DNA of 64,000 nt from Bacteroidetes bacterium HGW-Bacteroidetes-16 (GCA_002840975.1 PHDN01000014.1:1-64000), one strand, 5' to 3'. Shown: positions 33,923 to 43,160, counted from the stretch's first letter. The notes: a model not told the origin generated them from the sequence alone. Translations and numbers: made by a program.

Positions 33923-34968
33923 TCCTGATTCGTTACTTTTGCAGGACCTGGTCCAATTCCATCATCAAGAAAATGATTGGAGGTGCAAAATAACAACAAT
34001 TCCCGGTTAATCAGGTCAACAATTTCCGTTTTATAAGCATCCAGATACAGCAGATGGACATTGGGTCCTGCATCAAGTGTAAAACAAAGTGGAATTTTCG
34101 TATCGTTCCGAAACTGCCGGATGAGATTTATAATGGCCAAAGTTCCTCCTTCCATTAACATATAGCCCGGTTGCGAAGCCATCATCAGCGCATGGAGGGT
34201 GAGCGCTTCCTGTTCCACAATTTCAATAAACCTGTCCATGTTGCCGCGGGTTAGTACATCGTGCAGTTCAATCACGTGTTGTTGTGCCTGATGGTATCTG
34301 GCTGATGCATACGGATTTGTCTCCATCAATGCATGTCCAGCGCTGCTGCCTGTTTTTTTTGTTTTGGCATTCACAATTAAAATGGCATCGTTCATTTTCT
34401 GAAATACGGGGTGAATGGCTGTGCTAACGGGTATGGCTGCCAGGTTGTTGTATTGATGAAAGTGATCCGTTTTACCCCACACCACATACCCGCCATAGAT
34501 TGATCGGGAGGCGCTTCCTGAACCCAGACGAGCCATTTCCGAAGCCTCCCTGTAAAATGATTCATGTGTTCTTTTTTCACCTGACAGCTCTTCTATAACC
34601 GATAACAAACCCAGCGCCAGCGCGCTAAAGGCAGAAGCCGAAGAGGCGATACCCGATGAATGGGGAAAGGTATTGGCAGATATGATCTCCAATTCCAGAG
34701 ATGAAATGACCGGGAATCTCCCGGTTAATCGAACAAGATATTTCAGCAACCGTTTTTCGAAATCAGGATTTGGGATGCCTTCAAACAAGAACCTTAACTT
34801 GGTTGTTTTTAGATTGGAGTTGAATTGATAATTGATGGTGGTTCTAGTGAGAGACTGACGCAACGTCATGCTTAAAGAGGGGTTCTGTGGCAGTTGATCC
34901 CCATACTTCCCCCAATACTTAACCAAGGCTATATTCGACGGGCTTTCCCAGGTAATTCTTCCATGCAT
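33919..34968 (-). CDS. mvaD: Diphosphomevalonate decarboxylase
   Basis: 349 residues. ITWESPSNIALVKYWGKYGDQLPQNPSLSMTL is the signature N-terminus of the enzyme; the 'ALVKYWGK' loop binds substrate. The ATP loop FPHSSGIASSASAFSALAL and the GSGSASRSIYGGYVVW segment follow, and TLDAGPNVHLLYL near the C-terminus has the conserved catalytic region. It converts mevalonate diphosphate to isopentenyl diphosphate with ATP. It sits 9 nt after the preceding GHMP kinase gene in the operon. Confidence 0.93.
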   Translation of the reverse strand: MHGRITWESPSNIALVKYWGKYGDQLPQNPSLSMTLRQSLTRTTINYQFNSNLKTTKLRFLFEGIPNPDFEKRLLKYLVRLTGRFPVISSLELEIISANTFPHSSGIASSASAFSALALGLLSVIEELSGEKRTHESFYREASEMARLGSGSASRSIYGGYVVWGKTDHFHQYNNLAAIPVSTAIHPVFQKMNDAILIVNAKTKKTGSSAGHALMETNPYASARYHQAQQHVIELHDVLTRGNMDRFIEIVEQEALTLHALMMASQPGYMLMEGGTLAIINLIRQFRNDTKIPLCFTLDAGPNVHLLYLDAYKTEIVDLINRELLLFCTSNHFLDDGIGPGPAKVTNQE

Positions 34969-34977
34969 GTTGCGAAA

Positions 34978-35913
34978 TTAAACTATTTTGGATGACCGGG
35001 ATAACACCAATTCAGCGAAAGGATACACTACTTCAAAGCCCGATTGTTTCATCTCATCGACAAAACTATTTCTGTCTTTACGTGTAGTGGCCATCACAAA
35101 ATCGCCGCCCCAGGCACCGAGCGATTTCACGACACCTTGATAATTCTTAAAACGTTCCTGTTTGATCACGGGCTTTTTCAGGATGACAGATAAAAGTGCT
35201 TCGTGTTCCATTAACGCGAGCTCCAGCTCATCCAGATTCGTTGCATGACAAACGGCCTCTGTAAGTGAATTAACATGTTCAATATCCGTCTGTTTAAATT
35301 TTGACTGCTCCTTAAATCTGGCAATTTCGCGGGAAGAATGTTGCTTGTTCCCTAAATAAACGAAATAGAGCTGCTGGTGGAAGGGAGGAAAAAAATGTGT
35401 GGGCGTAATCAATGGGTGTTCGTTTTCGATGGAATAAATAATCGGGCCGAAGGCAGTGGCACAAGCAATGTCATAACCAGATCCGCCAAATAGTTTGTGA
35501 TGCAACTTAAATGCATCCAAACCAATCCATTGCGCCAATAATGACACCAGGGTGGCACTTGAACCAAAACCATGTGACGGATTAAAGTCCAACCTTGTAA
35601 TAATGTGAAAACCCTTGTTTTTTTGAAATAAAAAGGCAGAAAACACTTCTGACAGAATTTCATGTAATTTTTCCGCCAGGGCCGGATCAGAAGTTGATAT
35701 GATGTTGAGATCAGGCAGGCTGATGGTAGCCTCAAACCACAAGCCTTCAGGGGAAAAAGCTTCCCATCGGAGGATTTCACCGACAAGGGTATTTACCTGC
35801 ATGTGTTGGCCTTGTTTTAATGGCAAAGCCAAGCCACGTGCGCCTTCCAACACCAGGTACTCACCAGTTATCAGCAACTTGCCATTTGCATGAAATATCC
35901 ACTGATTGCTCAT
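34978..35913 (-). CDS. GHMP kinase, probable phosphomevalonate kinase
   Basis: 311 residues. It opens IFHANGKLLITGEYLVLEGA, the GHMP N-terminal strand. The ATP loop is NPSHGFGSSATLVSLLAQW, followed by GGSGYDIACATAFGPIIY and SLGAWGGDFVMAT. The GYDIA segment and GAWGGDF resemble phosphomevalonate kinases rather than mevalonate kinases. With the other two GHMP proteins it would complete the three ATP-dependent steps from mevalonate to isopentenyl diphosphate. Its ATG shares one base with the stop of the HMG-CoA reductase gene. The specific substrate is inferred. Confidence 0.75.
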   Translation of the reverse strand: MSNQWIFHANGKLLITGEYLVLEGARGLALPLKQGQHMQVNTLVGEILRWEAFSPEGLWFEATISLPDLNIISTSDPALAEKLHEILSEVFSAFLFQKNKGFHIITRLDFNPSHGFGSSATLVSLLAQWIGLDAFKLHHKLFGGSGYDIACATAFGPIIYSIENEHPLITPTHFFPPFHQQLYFVYLGNKQHSSREIARFKEQSKFKQTDIEHVNSLTEAVCHATNLDELELALMEHEALLSVILKKPVIKQERFKNYQGVVKSLGAWGGDFVMATTRKDRNSFVDEMKQSGFEVVYPFAELVLSRSSKIV

Positions 35914-37250
35914 TATTTGTTGCGAATTTCTGCAATAAACTGGCTCACGTTGCTGAAGGTAACCTTGTTATCGATAAAAAATTCAACTGCTTTCTCCTTC
36001 TCTTCGTTGGTAGCCTCAAAATGATTGAGAATATTGAGCAAATGCATTTTCATGTGACCGATTTGTATTCCTTTGGTGACCAACGATCGTACCGCGGCAA
36101 AATTATTCGCTAACCCAACAGCGGCTGCAATCATCATCAGTTCCTGGGCTGTTGGATTGCCCAGCATTTTAAGTGAGTGTTTTGCCAGGGGATGCAGCGA
36201 GGTTAAACCGCCAACCGTTCCAATAGCCATGGGCAGGGTAAGTTCATATTTAAAGAATCCTTGAGACAGGTCGACCGAAGTCAGGCTCTTGTAAAATCCG
36301 TCTTTTGAAGCATAGGCATGTCCGGCTGCTTCGATGGCCCGAAAATCGTTTCCCGTTGCAATGGCTACTGCATCAATGCCATTAAAAATACCTTTGTTAT
36401 GCGTGGTAGCACGAAATACATCGATTTCTGCAATCCGGACGGCCAATTCGAACTTCTTTGCAAACTGCTCCCCTGTGAGACTTTCATCGAGTCCGGTCAA
36501 ATCAGAAAAAGGACATTCAACCCAGGCCTTAACTAAACAATTGGGCGTATAATTCGATAAGATGGACATCACAATTTCGCATTCCCGCTCGTCGGCTTTA
36601 AATGATTCCTGTTCTTTAAAGAAATGCTGCATCACCTGCGCAAATTCCTCCAGACAAGAATTAATAAAGTTGGCTCCCATTGAGTCAACCGTGTTAAATG
36701 CCACTTTGAGTTGATAATAATTAGGGATTTCAAGGGTCAAATCCACAAGTTCGAATCCTACGATACCGCCCCCTCTCGCCTCCATATTGATGGTAAGATG
36801 TTTGGCAGATTCGCGTAAGCTCGCATATAAATCGTCAAGTACTTTTAACAACCTCCTTTTTTTACCCTTCCAAAGAAAATGAACTTGTCCGATTTTTTCC
36901 ACGTTCACCACCTCAGCATGAAATCCGCCATGTTCCGACCAATACCTGGCACTAGAGGAGGCGGCAGCCACAACCGAACTTTCTTCAATAACCAGAGGAA
37001 CCAGGTAGTTGATATCATTTATAATCACGTTGGGAGCTACCCCGTAAGGGATATAAAAGTTCGAGATGGTATTTTCACTAAACTCGTCAAATATCTTTTG
37101 TTTACTCTTGTCGCTATGCCAAAAACTTTTTAGCAGCTCTATGGTTTCCAGCTGGTTATCCATCAGTTCGGCAACAATCTTCAGCTTATCTTCTTTCAGG
37201 AGTTTTGAAAAACCCCTGATGATCAGATCACGTTTTCTTCTTCTAGGCAT
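35913..37250 (-). CDS. mvaA: Hydroxymethylglutaryl-CoA reductase, class II
   Basis: 445 residues. YLVPLVIEESSVVAAASSSARYW, VDSMGANFINSC and IGTVGGLTSLHPLAKHSLKML are the class II HMG-CoA reductase signatures. The last carries the coenzyme-binding Gly residues, and the catalytic His is expected further on. It makes mevalonate from HMG-CoA, the committed step of isoprenoid synthesis. HMG-CoA synthase is not in the window. It is the first pathway gene of the operon and follows a DUF4468-like gene by 34 nt. Confidence 0.93.
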   Translation of the reverse strand: MPRRRKRDLIIRGFSKLLKEDKLKIVAELMDNQLETIELLKSFWHSDKSKQKIFDEFSENTISNFYIPYGVAPNVIINDINYLVPLVIEESSVVAAASSSARYWSEHGGFHAEVVNVEKIGQVHFLWKGKKRRLLKVLDDLYASLRESAKHLTINMEARGGGIVGFELVDLTLEIPNYYQLKVAFNTVDSMGANFINSCLEEFAQVMQHFFKEQESFKADERECEIVMSILSNYTPNCLVKAWVECPFSDLTGLDESLTGEQFAKKFELAVRIAEIDVFRATTHNKGIFNGIDAVAIATGNDFRAIEAAGHAYASKDGFYKSLTSVDLSQGFFKYELTLPMAIGTVGGLTSLHPLAKHSLKMLGNPTAQELMMIAAAVGLANNFAAVRSLVTKGIQIGHMKMHLLNILNHFEATNEEKEKAVEFFIDNKVTFSNVSQFIAEIRNK

Positions 37251-37284
37251 AAGAGATTTTCAATAACTCATTTTTTGATCGATC

Positions 37285-37824
37285 CTACCAGGTATCTTCT
37301 ACCTTTTGACGTTCGGGTTTCATTTTTTCTTCTAAAATTTCGCCCCAGTTATTTACATAATCGGCAATCTGTCTCAAATAACCGTCCCATCGGGGATCGT
37401 AGGCCGGGTCATTCTTATCAAGCCATTTTTCAACCGGAATATTGGTTTGAGATTTTAACACCAATTCATCAATGGTATAACGGTACCGATTGTCTTTCAT
37501 TTCAATGGTAAACGTGTAATTAATCTGGCCGCCAACTTTTTTAATGCTGTCCTCATCATAAAAGTAAATGCGGAACCGGTGGTGGCCAATTATTTTACCT
37601 GTTGCTTTGTCGCGCACCGAGGTTACCCTTACTGGATCTTTATAATAATCATTAAGCCAATAAATACATCGCTTAAAAAGTTCGTATTGATCGCCCGGCT
37701 CCTCTACCACACCCTGAAATTTAATCAACTGCGTAACACTGTCAACCGGGATAAACAAGTCATGCTCCTGTGCATTCACATGGAAGCCGACAAACGCGAA
37801 AAAAAGCACTACTAGCTTATTCAT
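37285..37824 (-). CDS. DUF4468-like exported protein
   Basis: 179 residues with an N-terminal signal peptide (MNKLVVLFFAFVGFHVNA). The body (FKRCIYWLNDYYKDP and KIIGHHRFRIYF) matches the DUF4468 pattern, a domain of unknown function with a predicted TBP-like fold common in Bacteroidota. It is the first gene of the transcription unit that continues into HMG-CoA reductase. A role in the mevalonate pathway is unlikely for an exported protein, so shared transcription is probably incidental. Confidence 0.7.
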   Translation of the reverse strand: MNKLVVLFFAFVGFHVNAQEHDLFIPVDSVTQLIKFQGVVEEPGDQYELFKRCIYWLNDYYKDPVRVTSVRDKATGKIIGHHRFRIYFYDEDSIKKVGGQINYTFTIEMKDNRYRYTIDELVLKSQTNIPVEKWLDKNDPAYDPRWDGYLRQIADYVNNWGEILEEKMKPERQKVEDTW

Positions 37825-37850
37825 GATACATTGAGCATTGGTTAGTTGAG

Positions 37851-37858
37851 CAAATTTA
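37851..37858 (-). promoter_or_regulatory. Bacteroidota -10 box TAAATTTG upstream of the mevalonate operon
   Basis: It matches TAnnTTTG on the minus strand, 26 nt before the ATG at 37824. It is the only such box I see upstream of the five-gene unit. Confidence 0.5.
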
Positions 37859-37965
37859 TAGTAAATTGTTGTAAAAAGACCAAATGAGGGTCTGATTAAT
37901 TCATTTAAGGGGTCAGTCTCTTAACGAACTAAATCATTTAATATTTCTACGACCACTTAAAAATG

Positions 37966-37973
37966 TATTTTTG
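37966..37973 (+). promoter_or_regulatory. Bacteroidota -10 box TATTTTTG
   Basis: It matches TAnnTTTG 18 nt before the ATG at 37992 and overlaps an in-frame upstream TTG. Confidence 0.5.
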
Positions 37974-37991
37974 TGGTCAAATAATTTTAGC

Positions 37992-38423
37992 ATGATATAT
38001 ATTACCCGGCGCGAACGGTTTAACGCTGCCCATCGGCTTTTCAGGGAGGATTATACCGAGGAAAGGAACAACGAGGTCTTTGGGAAATGTTCAAATCCGA
38101 ACTGGCATGGACACAATTATGAGGTATTTGTCACTGCCAAAGGAGAAATCAACCCTGAAACCGGATTTTTAATAAACTTAAAACAATTGAGTTCAATCAT
38201 TCAAAACGAAATTATTTGCAAAATCGATCACAAAAACATCAATCTGGAGGTTGATTTTATGCATGATAAATTGGCCTCAACGGAAAATCTGGCAGTAAGT
38301 ATCTGGGAGGTTCTGGATCCACATATTAAGCTCCTAGGTGCTAATCTTCATTGTGTTAAAGTTACGGAGTCGGAAAATAATTTTATTGAATACTACGGAA
38401 ACGAATCCAATACCAATGGTTAA
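37992..38423 (+). CDS. 6-pyruvoyl-tetrahydropterin synthase family protein, tetrahydropterin type
   Basis: 143 residues from the ATG at 37992; an upstream in-frame TTG overlaps the promoter. Zinc ligands are H14 (FNAAHRL) and H39 and H41 (NWHGHNY). The catalytic Cys is C33, in the spacing CxxxxxHGH seen in the eukaryotic tetrahydrobiopterin enzyme. Queuosine-pathway QueD has CxxxHGH instead. The following segment VTAKGEINPETGFLINLKQL also resembles the eukaryotic type. It would convert dihydroneopterin triphosphate to 6-pyruvoyl-tetrahydropterin. GTP cyclohydrolase I, which makes that substrate, is the next gene 60 nt downstream. Confidence 0.82.
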   Translation: MIYITRRERFNAAHRLFREDYTEERNNEVFGKCSNPNWHGHNYEVFVTAKGEINPETGFLINLKQLSSIIQNEIICKIDHKNINLEVDFMHDKLASTENLAVSIWEVLDPHIKLLGANLHCVKVTESENNFIEYYGNESNTNG

Positions 38424-38483
38424 TTCTGCCAATATGCCCTGGCATCTTTTTTGAAGGGCTGTTTGGTCATAAATTTCATTTTC

Positions 38484-39101
38484 ATGGAAAAGATAAAACA
38501 TTTACTGGGTTACGAAAAGATGGAATCCTATGACCCTGAAAATTTAAAAAAGCTACAATACCATTACCACGAGATATTAAAACTGATTGGGGAAGATCCT
38601 TTGCGAGAAGGGCTGCTCGACACACCGCTTCGTGTTGCCAAATCGATTCAGTTTTTAACACAAGGCTACGATCACAATCCGGAAGAAATTTTGCTTTCGG
38701 CTAAATTTAAGGAAGACTACCGTGAGATGGTCATTGTAAAGGACATTGAAGTCTTCAGTTTGTGTGAGCACCACATGATTCCCTTTATAGGTAAAGCACA
38801 TGTGGCTTATATTCCAAACGGGTATATCACAGGATTGAGTAAAATAGCTCGTGTTGTAGAAGCGTATTCGCGCCGGTTGCAAGTGCAGGAACGCCTGACC
38901 TCACAAATTAAAGAGGCCATTCAAAACACACTGAATCCCTTGGGAGTAGCTGTGGTAATTGAAGCGAGACACCTTTGTATGTCAATGCGTGGGGTGCAGA
39001 AGCAAAGTTCAGTAACTACCACCAGTGATTTTACAGGCGCGTTTAATCGTGCAGAAACCAGGGCCGAATTCATCAGCCTGATTTCATCCAAACTATCTTA
39101 A
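38484..39101 (+). CDS. folE: GTP cyclohydrolase I
   Basis: 205 residues from the ATG at 38484. The zinc/active-site motif is [20 protein letters not shown], followed by [23 protein letters not shown] and [14 protein letters not shown], which supplies another zinc Cys. It converts GTP to 7,8-dihydroneopterin triphosphate, the first step of folate and pterin synthesis. An upstream in-frame TTG (38451) gives a non-homologous extension and is rejected. It sits downstream of the PTPS gene in the same direction. Confidence 0.95.
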   Translation: MEKIKHLLGYEKMESYDPENLKKLQYHYHEILKLIGEDPLREGLLDTPLRVAKSIQFLTQGYDHNPEEILLSAKFKEDYREMVIVKDIEVFSLCEHHMIPFIGKAHVAYIPNGYITGLSKIARVVEAYSRRLQVQERLTSQIKEAIQNTLNPLGVAVVIEARHLCMSMRGVQKQSSVTTTSDFTGAFNRAETRAEFISLISSKLS

Positions 39102-39189
39102 GTTTTTTTATATAAATCAACCAGAATTTCACTTATCTGATTAAGAATATTTTTAATTATTTTCCGTTTAACAAAAAAAAATGATCAAA

Positions 39190-39915
39190 ATGAACCAAAT
39201 AAATCCAATTAACTACACCAATCGTCGAGAGGAAACCATTTCTGTTTCTCAAACATTTCTTTCCGGGGTTTTCATGTGGATGGGCATTGCTCTGGGAATT
39301 ACCGCACTTACCTCCTGGTTTTTTGCCACCAGTCCACAACTAATGAGCGTACTATATCATGCCGAAACAGGCGGAATGACTATGATGGGATGGGTGGTGA
39401 TGCTCGCTCCGCTGGGTCTAGTATTGTGGATGTCGGCAGGCTTTAACCGCATGTCGGCTTCCACTCTGCTTCTGGTATTTGTTGTTTACTCCATTCTGAT
39501 GGGTATGAGCCTAAGCTTTATCTTCTTTATGTATACCCTCCCTTCCATTGCCAAAACCTTTTTAATTACTACCGGCATGTTTGGCTTTATGGCGGTTTTG
39601 GGATACACCACAAAAACCGATTTAACCAAGTTCGGCAGCATTATGATGATGGGACTGGTTGGAATTATTATTGCCTCCGTGGTCAATATTTTCATGCAGA
39701 GCTCGCAGATGGATTATATCATCAGCTTTATCGGGGTGCTTGTTTTTACAGGCCTTACCGCTTATGACGTTCAAAAGCTAAAACGAATTGGAAGCAGTGC
39801 CGGGGCTGATAACGAGAGCATGCGCAAAATGACCATTTTCGGGGCACTCACTTTATATCTTGATTTCATTAATTTATTCTTATTTTTGCTGAGGTTTTTT
39901 GGCAACAGAAAATAA
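39190..39915 (+). CDS. Bax inhibitor-1/YccA family membrane protein
   Basis: 241 residues with seven hydrophobic segments. The N-terminus SQTFLSGVFMWMGIALGITALTSWFF and the C-terminal FTGLTAYDVQKLKRIG...FGALTLYLDFINLFLFLLRFFG are the family signature, including the conserved acidic residues in the last two helices. Relatives act as calcium-leak or proteolysis-modulating inner-membrane proteins; the bacterial role is unsettled. ATG codons at 39181 and 39190 are both possible; I prefer 39190 because the first would add only MIK. Confidence 0.85.
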   Translation: MNQINPINYTNRREETISVSQTFLSGVFMWMGIALGITALTSWFFATSPQLMSVLYHAETGGMTMMGWVVMLAPLGLVLWMSAGFNRMSASTLLLVFVVYSILMGMSLSFIFFMYTLPSIAKTFLITTGMFGFMAVLGYTTKTDLTKFGSIMMMGLVGIIIASVVNIFMQSSQMDYIISFIGVLVFTGLTAYDVQKLKRIGSSAGADNESMRKMTIFGALTLYLDFINLFLFLLRFFGNRK

Positions 39916-40040
39916 TGACAACAGTACCTTACTTAACATCGAAATTCGGAAATATCTGATGATTGAAAACTTACTTAACTTATAAAACCCTGAAGTTGAC
40001 AGTCATCATGATAATAGATTGATTAATAAATCCCTTTTTT

Positions 40041-40922
40041 ATGAACGCGTATGTTTTTCCCGGTCAGGGAGCTCAGTATGTCGGTATGGGCAAAGACCTT
40101 TTTGAAAAGTCGCCCAAAGCCAAAGAGATGTTTCAAAAGGCCAACAGCCTTTTAAAATTTAAAATTACTGACATCATGTTTGATGGTACCGAAGACGAAC
40201 TGAAACAGACCAATGTAACTCAGCCTGCCATCTTTCTTCATTCGGTTATTTTAGCTGCCGTGATGGGCGAAGATTTTAAACCAGATATGGTTGCGGGCCA
40301 CTCGTTGGGTGAGTTTAGCGCGCTGGTAGCTATTGGAGTTCTCACATTTGAAGATGGCCTGAAACTGGTGGCCAAAAGAGCCGCAGCCATGCAAAAAGCT
40401 TGTGAGGCTGAGCCATCGACCATGGCTGCCATACTGGGGTTGCCCGATGAAGAGGTTGAACGCATTTGTGGAAGTATTCATGATGTTGTTGTCCCCGCAA
40501 ATTATAACAGTCCGGGGCAGTTGGTGATTTCAGGTTCGGTTGCCGGTATTGAACAAGCCATCGAAAAATGTACCGCCTCAGGTGCCAAAAGAGCCATGAT
40601 TCTTAAAGTGGGTGGAGCATTTCATTCTCCATTGATGGAGCCTGCCCGCATTGAATTGGGTGAAGCTATCAACACAACAAAATTCAATAAAGGAATTTGT
40701 TCTGTTTATCAGAATGTAACCGGACAATCGGTAACCGACCCTGAGATTATAAAGAACAACTTGATAAAACAGTTGACTTCGCCCGTTAGATGGACGAAGA
40801 CCATGCAAAATATGATTGCTGACGGTGCAAACAATATTGTTGAAGTGGGTCCGGGAACTGTGCTTCAGGGGCTATTTAAGAAGATTGACCGTAAGGTGGT
40901 AACAATGAGTGCAGGAATATAA
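40041..40922 (+). CDS. fabD: Malonyl-CoA:ACP transacylase
   Basis: 293 residues. MNAYVFPGQGAQYVGMGKDL is the oxyanion-loop N-terminus. VAGHSLGEFSAL carries the nucleophilic Ser (S88), and the catalytic His is in GGAFHSPLMEPAR. NVTGQ and VEVGPGTVLQGLFK complete the fold. It transfers malonyl groups to acyl carrier protein in fatty acid synthesis. It ends just before a bidirectional terminator shared with the cinA gene. Confidence 0.95.
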   Translation: MNAYVFPGQGAQYVGMGKDLFEKSPKAKEMFQKANSLLKFKITDIMFDGTEDELKQTNVTQPAIFLHSVILAAVMGEDFKPDMVAGHSLGEFSALVAIGVLTFEDGLKLVAKRAAAMQKACEAEPSTMAAILGLPDEEVERICGSIHDVVVPANYNSPGQLVISGSVAGIEQAIEKCTASGAKRAMILKVGGAFHSPLMEPARIELGEAINTTKFNKGICSVYQNVTGQSVTDPEIIKNNLIKQLTSPVRWTKTMQNMIADGANNIVEVGPGTVLQGLFKKIDRKVVTMSAGI

Positions 40923-40930
40923 AACAAAAA

Positions 40931-40948
40931 AGCCGGAAGATGCCGGCT
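40931..40948. terminator. Bidirectional terminator between fabD and cinA
   Basis: Stem AGCCGG / CCGGCT with loop AAGATG, flanked by A-tract and T-tract (6 T). It serves both converging genes. Confidence 0.88.
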
Positions 40949-40968
40949 TTTTTGTTTTAACATAATTT

Positions 40969-42225
40969 TTATTCCCCCGTTTGCCTCAATTTCAGCTCAA
41001 GCCGTAACATATTGAGGGCCGAAAGGGCTGACCTTCGAATATTTCGACCCCGATGTTCTCCATAATGAAACAGTCGGGATGTTATCCCATCTGATGAAGC
41101 CAATGCAATCCAAACTGTTCCTACGGGTTTATCCGGTGTGCCTCCATCCGGTCCGGCGATGCCACTGATGGCAAGTGCATAATCCGAAGAAAACCGGTTT
41201 AGTGCCCCCAGTGCCATGGCTTCGACAACCTCCTGGCTTACAGCGCCATATTTAATAATATTTTGCTCAGGAACACCCAAAAGTTCAATTTTTGCTTCGT
41301 TGGAGTAACTTATCACCGAGCCTTTAAAATAAGCCGAACTTCCGGGTATACTGGTAATCAGGTGCGAAAGATAACCTCCTGTACAACTTTCCGCTGCCGA
41401 AAGGGTCTTGTACGATTTTTTCAAATAATTCCCTACCACTTCCTCCATTGTGAGATCGTCATAGCCAAATATCAGATCTGGTATGATGGTGCCTAATTGC
41501 CTGCATTGCTCATCTACAGCTTCCTTTAGTTTACTATCCTGATCGCCTGAAACAGAGAGTCGTAACCGCACAATCCCGGGTTGAGGAAGGTAAGCCAGTT
41601 TTATGGTTTCAGGCAAAGCCGATTCCCAATCACTGATCAACTCTGCCAATGCTGATTCCCCCATTCCATGGGTCATCGTTGTTTTATGATAGATGGTTCC
41701 CAAAGCCAATTTTTGTTTCAGGCGGGGAATTACTTCATCAGTGATCAGGGATTTCATCTCAAATGGGACACCCGGCAAGGAGACTACTATTTTGCCTTCC
41801 TTTTCGAACCACATGCCGGGAGCAGTTCCATGCGGATTTGCCAAAGGGATACACTTCTCCGGTATTTCTGCCTGAAGGCGATTGACATCCGTCACGGGAT
41901 AGTTGCGTTCTGCGAACAACTTTTTAATGTGCTCATAGGTAGGTTGATGGAAGACCATTTTTGAATCAAAATAGGAAGCCAGTGCAGGTTTGGTGATATC
42001 ATCTTTCGTGGGGCCAAGTCCGCCGGTCAGTATAACAATCTGCCCACGTTCTAGTGCTTCATCAAGCGCTTTCCAAATATGTTCCTTCCGATCACTGATG
42101 GCCGTTATCTGAACAACGTTGATGCCATTTTTATTGAGTTCCGCAGCCATCCAGCTGGCATTGGTGTTCACAACCTGTCCGATCAGCAATTCATCTCCAA
42201 TGCTGATAATTTCGGTAAATACCAT
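40969..42225 (-). CDS. cinA: CinA family protein (ADP-ribose pyrophosphatase-like/NMN deamidase)
   Basis: 418 residues. The N-terminal molybdopterin-binding-like domain has ISIGDELLIGQVVNTNASWM and LTGGLGPTKDD. The C-terminal PncC domain has AAESCTGGYLSHLITSIPGSS and AISGIAGPDGGTPDKPVGTVW. It probably hydrolyses ADP-ribose and deamidates NMN in NAD salvage; the old name competence/damage-inducible A is historical. Length is standard. It lies 26 nt downstream of the UspA gene on the same strand, so read-through is possible. Confidence 0.93.
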   Translation of the reverse strand: MVFTEIISIGDELLIGQVVNTNASWMAAELNKNGINVVQITAISDRKEHIWKALDEALERGQIVILTGGLGPTKDDITKPALASYFDSKMVFHQPTYEHIKKLFAERNYPVTDVNRLQAEIPEKCIPLANPHGTAPGMWFEKEGKIVVSLPGVPFEMKSLITDEVIPRLKQKLALGTIYHKTTMTHGMGESALAELISDWESALPETIKLAYLPQPGIVRLRLSVSGDQDSKLKEAVDEQCRQLGTIIPDLIFGYDDLTMEEVVGNYLKKSYKTLSAAESCTGGYLSHLITSIPGSSAYFKGSVISYSNEAKIELLGVPEQNIIKYGAVSQEVVEAMALGALNRFSSDYALAISGIAGPDGGTPDKPVGTVWIALASSDGITSRLFHYGEHRGRNIRRSALSALNMLRLELKLRQTGE

Positions 42226-42251
42226 GATAAAAAAGGGTTATTGATTTAGAA

Positions 42252-43139
42252 TTAGAAAGTTAACTCGAAAGTTCCCAATTCAAATGGTGTGATTGACATC
42301 ACCGCCACTTTCGACATGCGGATAATGGACTGGGCGGCCGATCCGAGGAAATATTCTATCAGTTTGTTCTCTTGTTGTGTCATGATCATAATTAAATCCA
42401 CATCACCTTGCTCGTCAACATATTGCAACAAACCGGGCACCAGCATCTTCTGGCCGCCTTCTGTCTCGATCAACTGGCTGGTGCACCTGATATTTTCATT
42501 TTCAATAAATCGTTGCACCTGATCCATCTGAAGAACCAATTCGCTTTTAATTTCCTTGTCGTGCTTAGACCAAAGCACAGAAACCACTTTTATACCAGCG
42601 CCAAAGCGTCTCGCAAGTTCAATCGCATAGGTCACCTTCTGCCTGGTTTCTTTTGTTAAATCAAGTGGAAGGAGTATATTATGACAGAACCGAAACTTCT
42701 CCTTTCCATTTATGGTTATCACAGGAATGGGTGATTGACGGATAATTTTTGATGTGTTGCTGCCCAATTGGTTTTTATCCATTCGCACATTTTCAGAGGC
42801 GCTGTTTGTCCCCATCAAAATATACCTGGAATTCACTTCCCTGGCGGTTTTTAGCACTTCTTCGTACACTTTACCCGTCTTGAGTTGTGTAGTCACTTTA
42901 AGCCCAGTTCTTTCATGAACTTCGTTTGCTGTTTGGGTGAGCTGGCCTGTTATTTTGCTTACCAATTCACCTTTTGTAAAAAATGAATCGGCATATTCTT
43001 GGTTTTCAAATACATATAGAAGTACTATTTCTAGTCCTAAAAAACGGGCGAAGTCGTATGATCGATTCATGGCATGCATCGACTGCTCGTTAAAATCAAT
43101 TGGGACAAGTATGGTTTCAGGTAAAGTTAGCATAAACAT
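42252..43139 (-). CDS. Tandem universal stress protein (two UspA domains)
   Basis: 295 residues. First UspA domain: ETILVPIDFNEQSMHAMNRSYDFA to ILMGTNSASENVRMDKNQLGSNTSKIIRQSPIPVITI. Second: NILLPLDLTKETRQKVTYAIELAR to IMIMTQQENKLIEYFLGSAAQSIIRMSKVAVMSI. Each has a short version of the nucleotide-binding loop (MG(T)N...GS). Cytoplasmic; the family helps survival in stress, but the ligand is unknown. The promoter box abuts that of the divergent nucleoside phosphorylase gene. A second ATG at 43133 is possible. Confidence 0.87.
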   Translation of the reverse strand: MFMLTLPETILVPIDFNEQSMHAMNRSYDFARFLGLEIVLLYVFENQEYADSFFTKGELVSKITGQLTQTANEVHERTGLKVTTQLKTGKVYEEVLKTAREVNSRYILMGTNSASENVRMDKNQLGSNTSKIIRQSPIPVITINGKEKFRFCHNILLPLDLTKETRQKVTYAIELARRFGAGIKVVSVLWSKHDKEIKSELVLQMDQVQRFIENENIRCTSQLIETEGGQKMLVPGLLQYVDEQGDVDLIMIMTQQENKLIEYFLGSAAQSIIRMSKVAVMSITPFELGTFELTF

Positions 43140-43152
43140 TGAGGTTTAACGT

Positions 43153-43160
43153 TATCTTTG
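43153..43160 (+). promoter_or_regulatory. -10 box TATCTTTG for the nucleoside phosphorylase gene
   Basis: It matches TAnnTTTG 35 nt before the ATG at 43196 and lies directly against the minus-strand box at 43161-43168. Confidence 0.55.

Noticed and set aside
37966-37991. TTG start for the PTPS gene at 37971
   Set aside because: The TTG overlaps the -10 box TATTTTTG (37966-37973), and homologues begin at the ATG at 37992.
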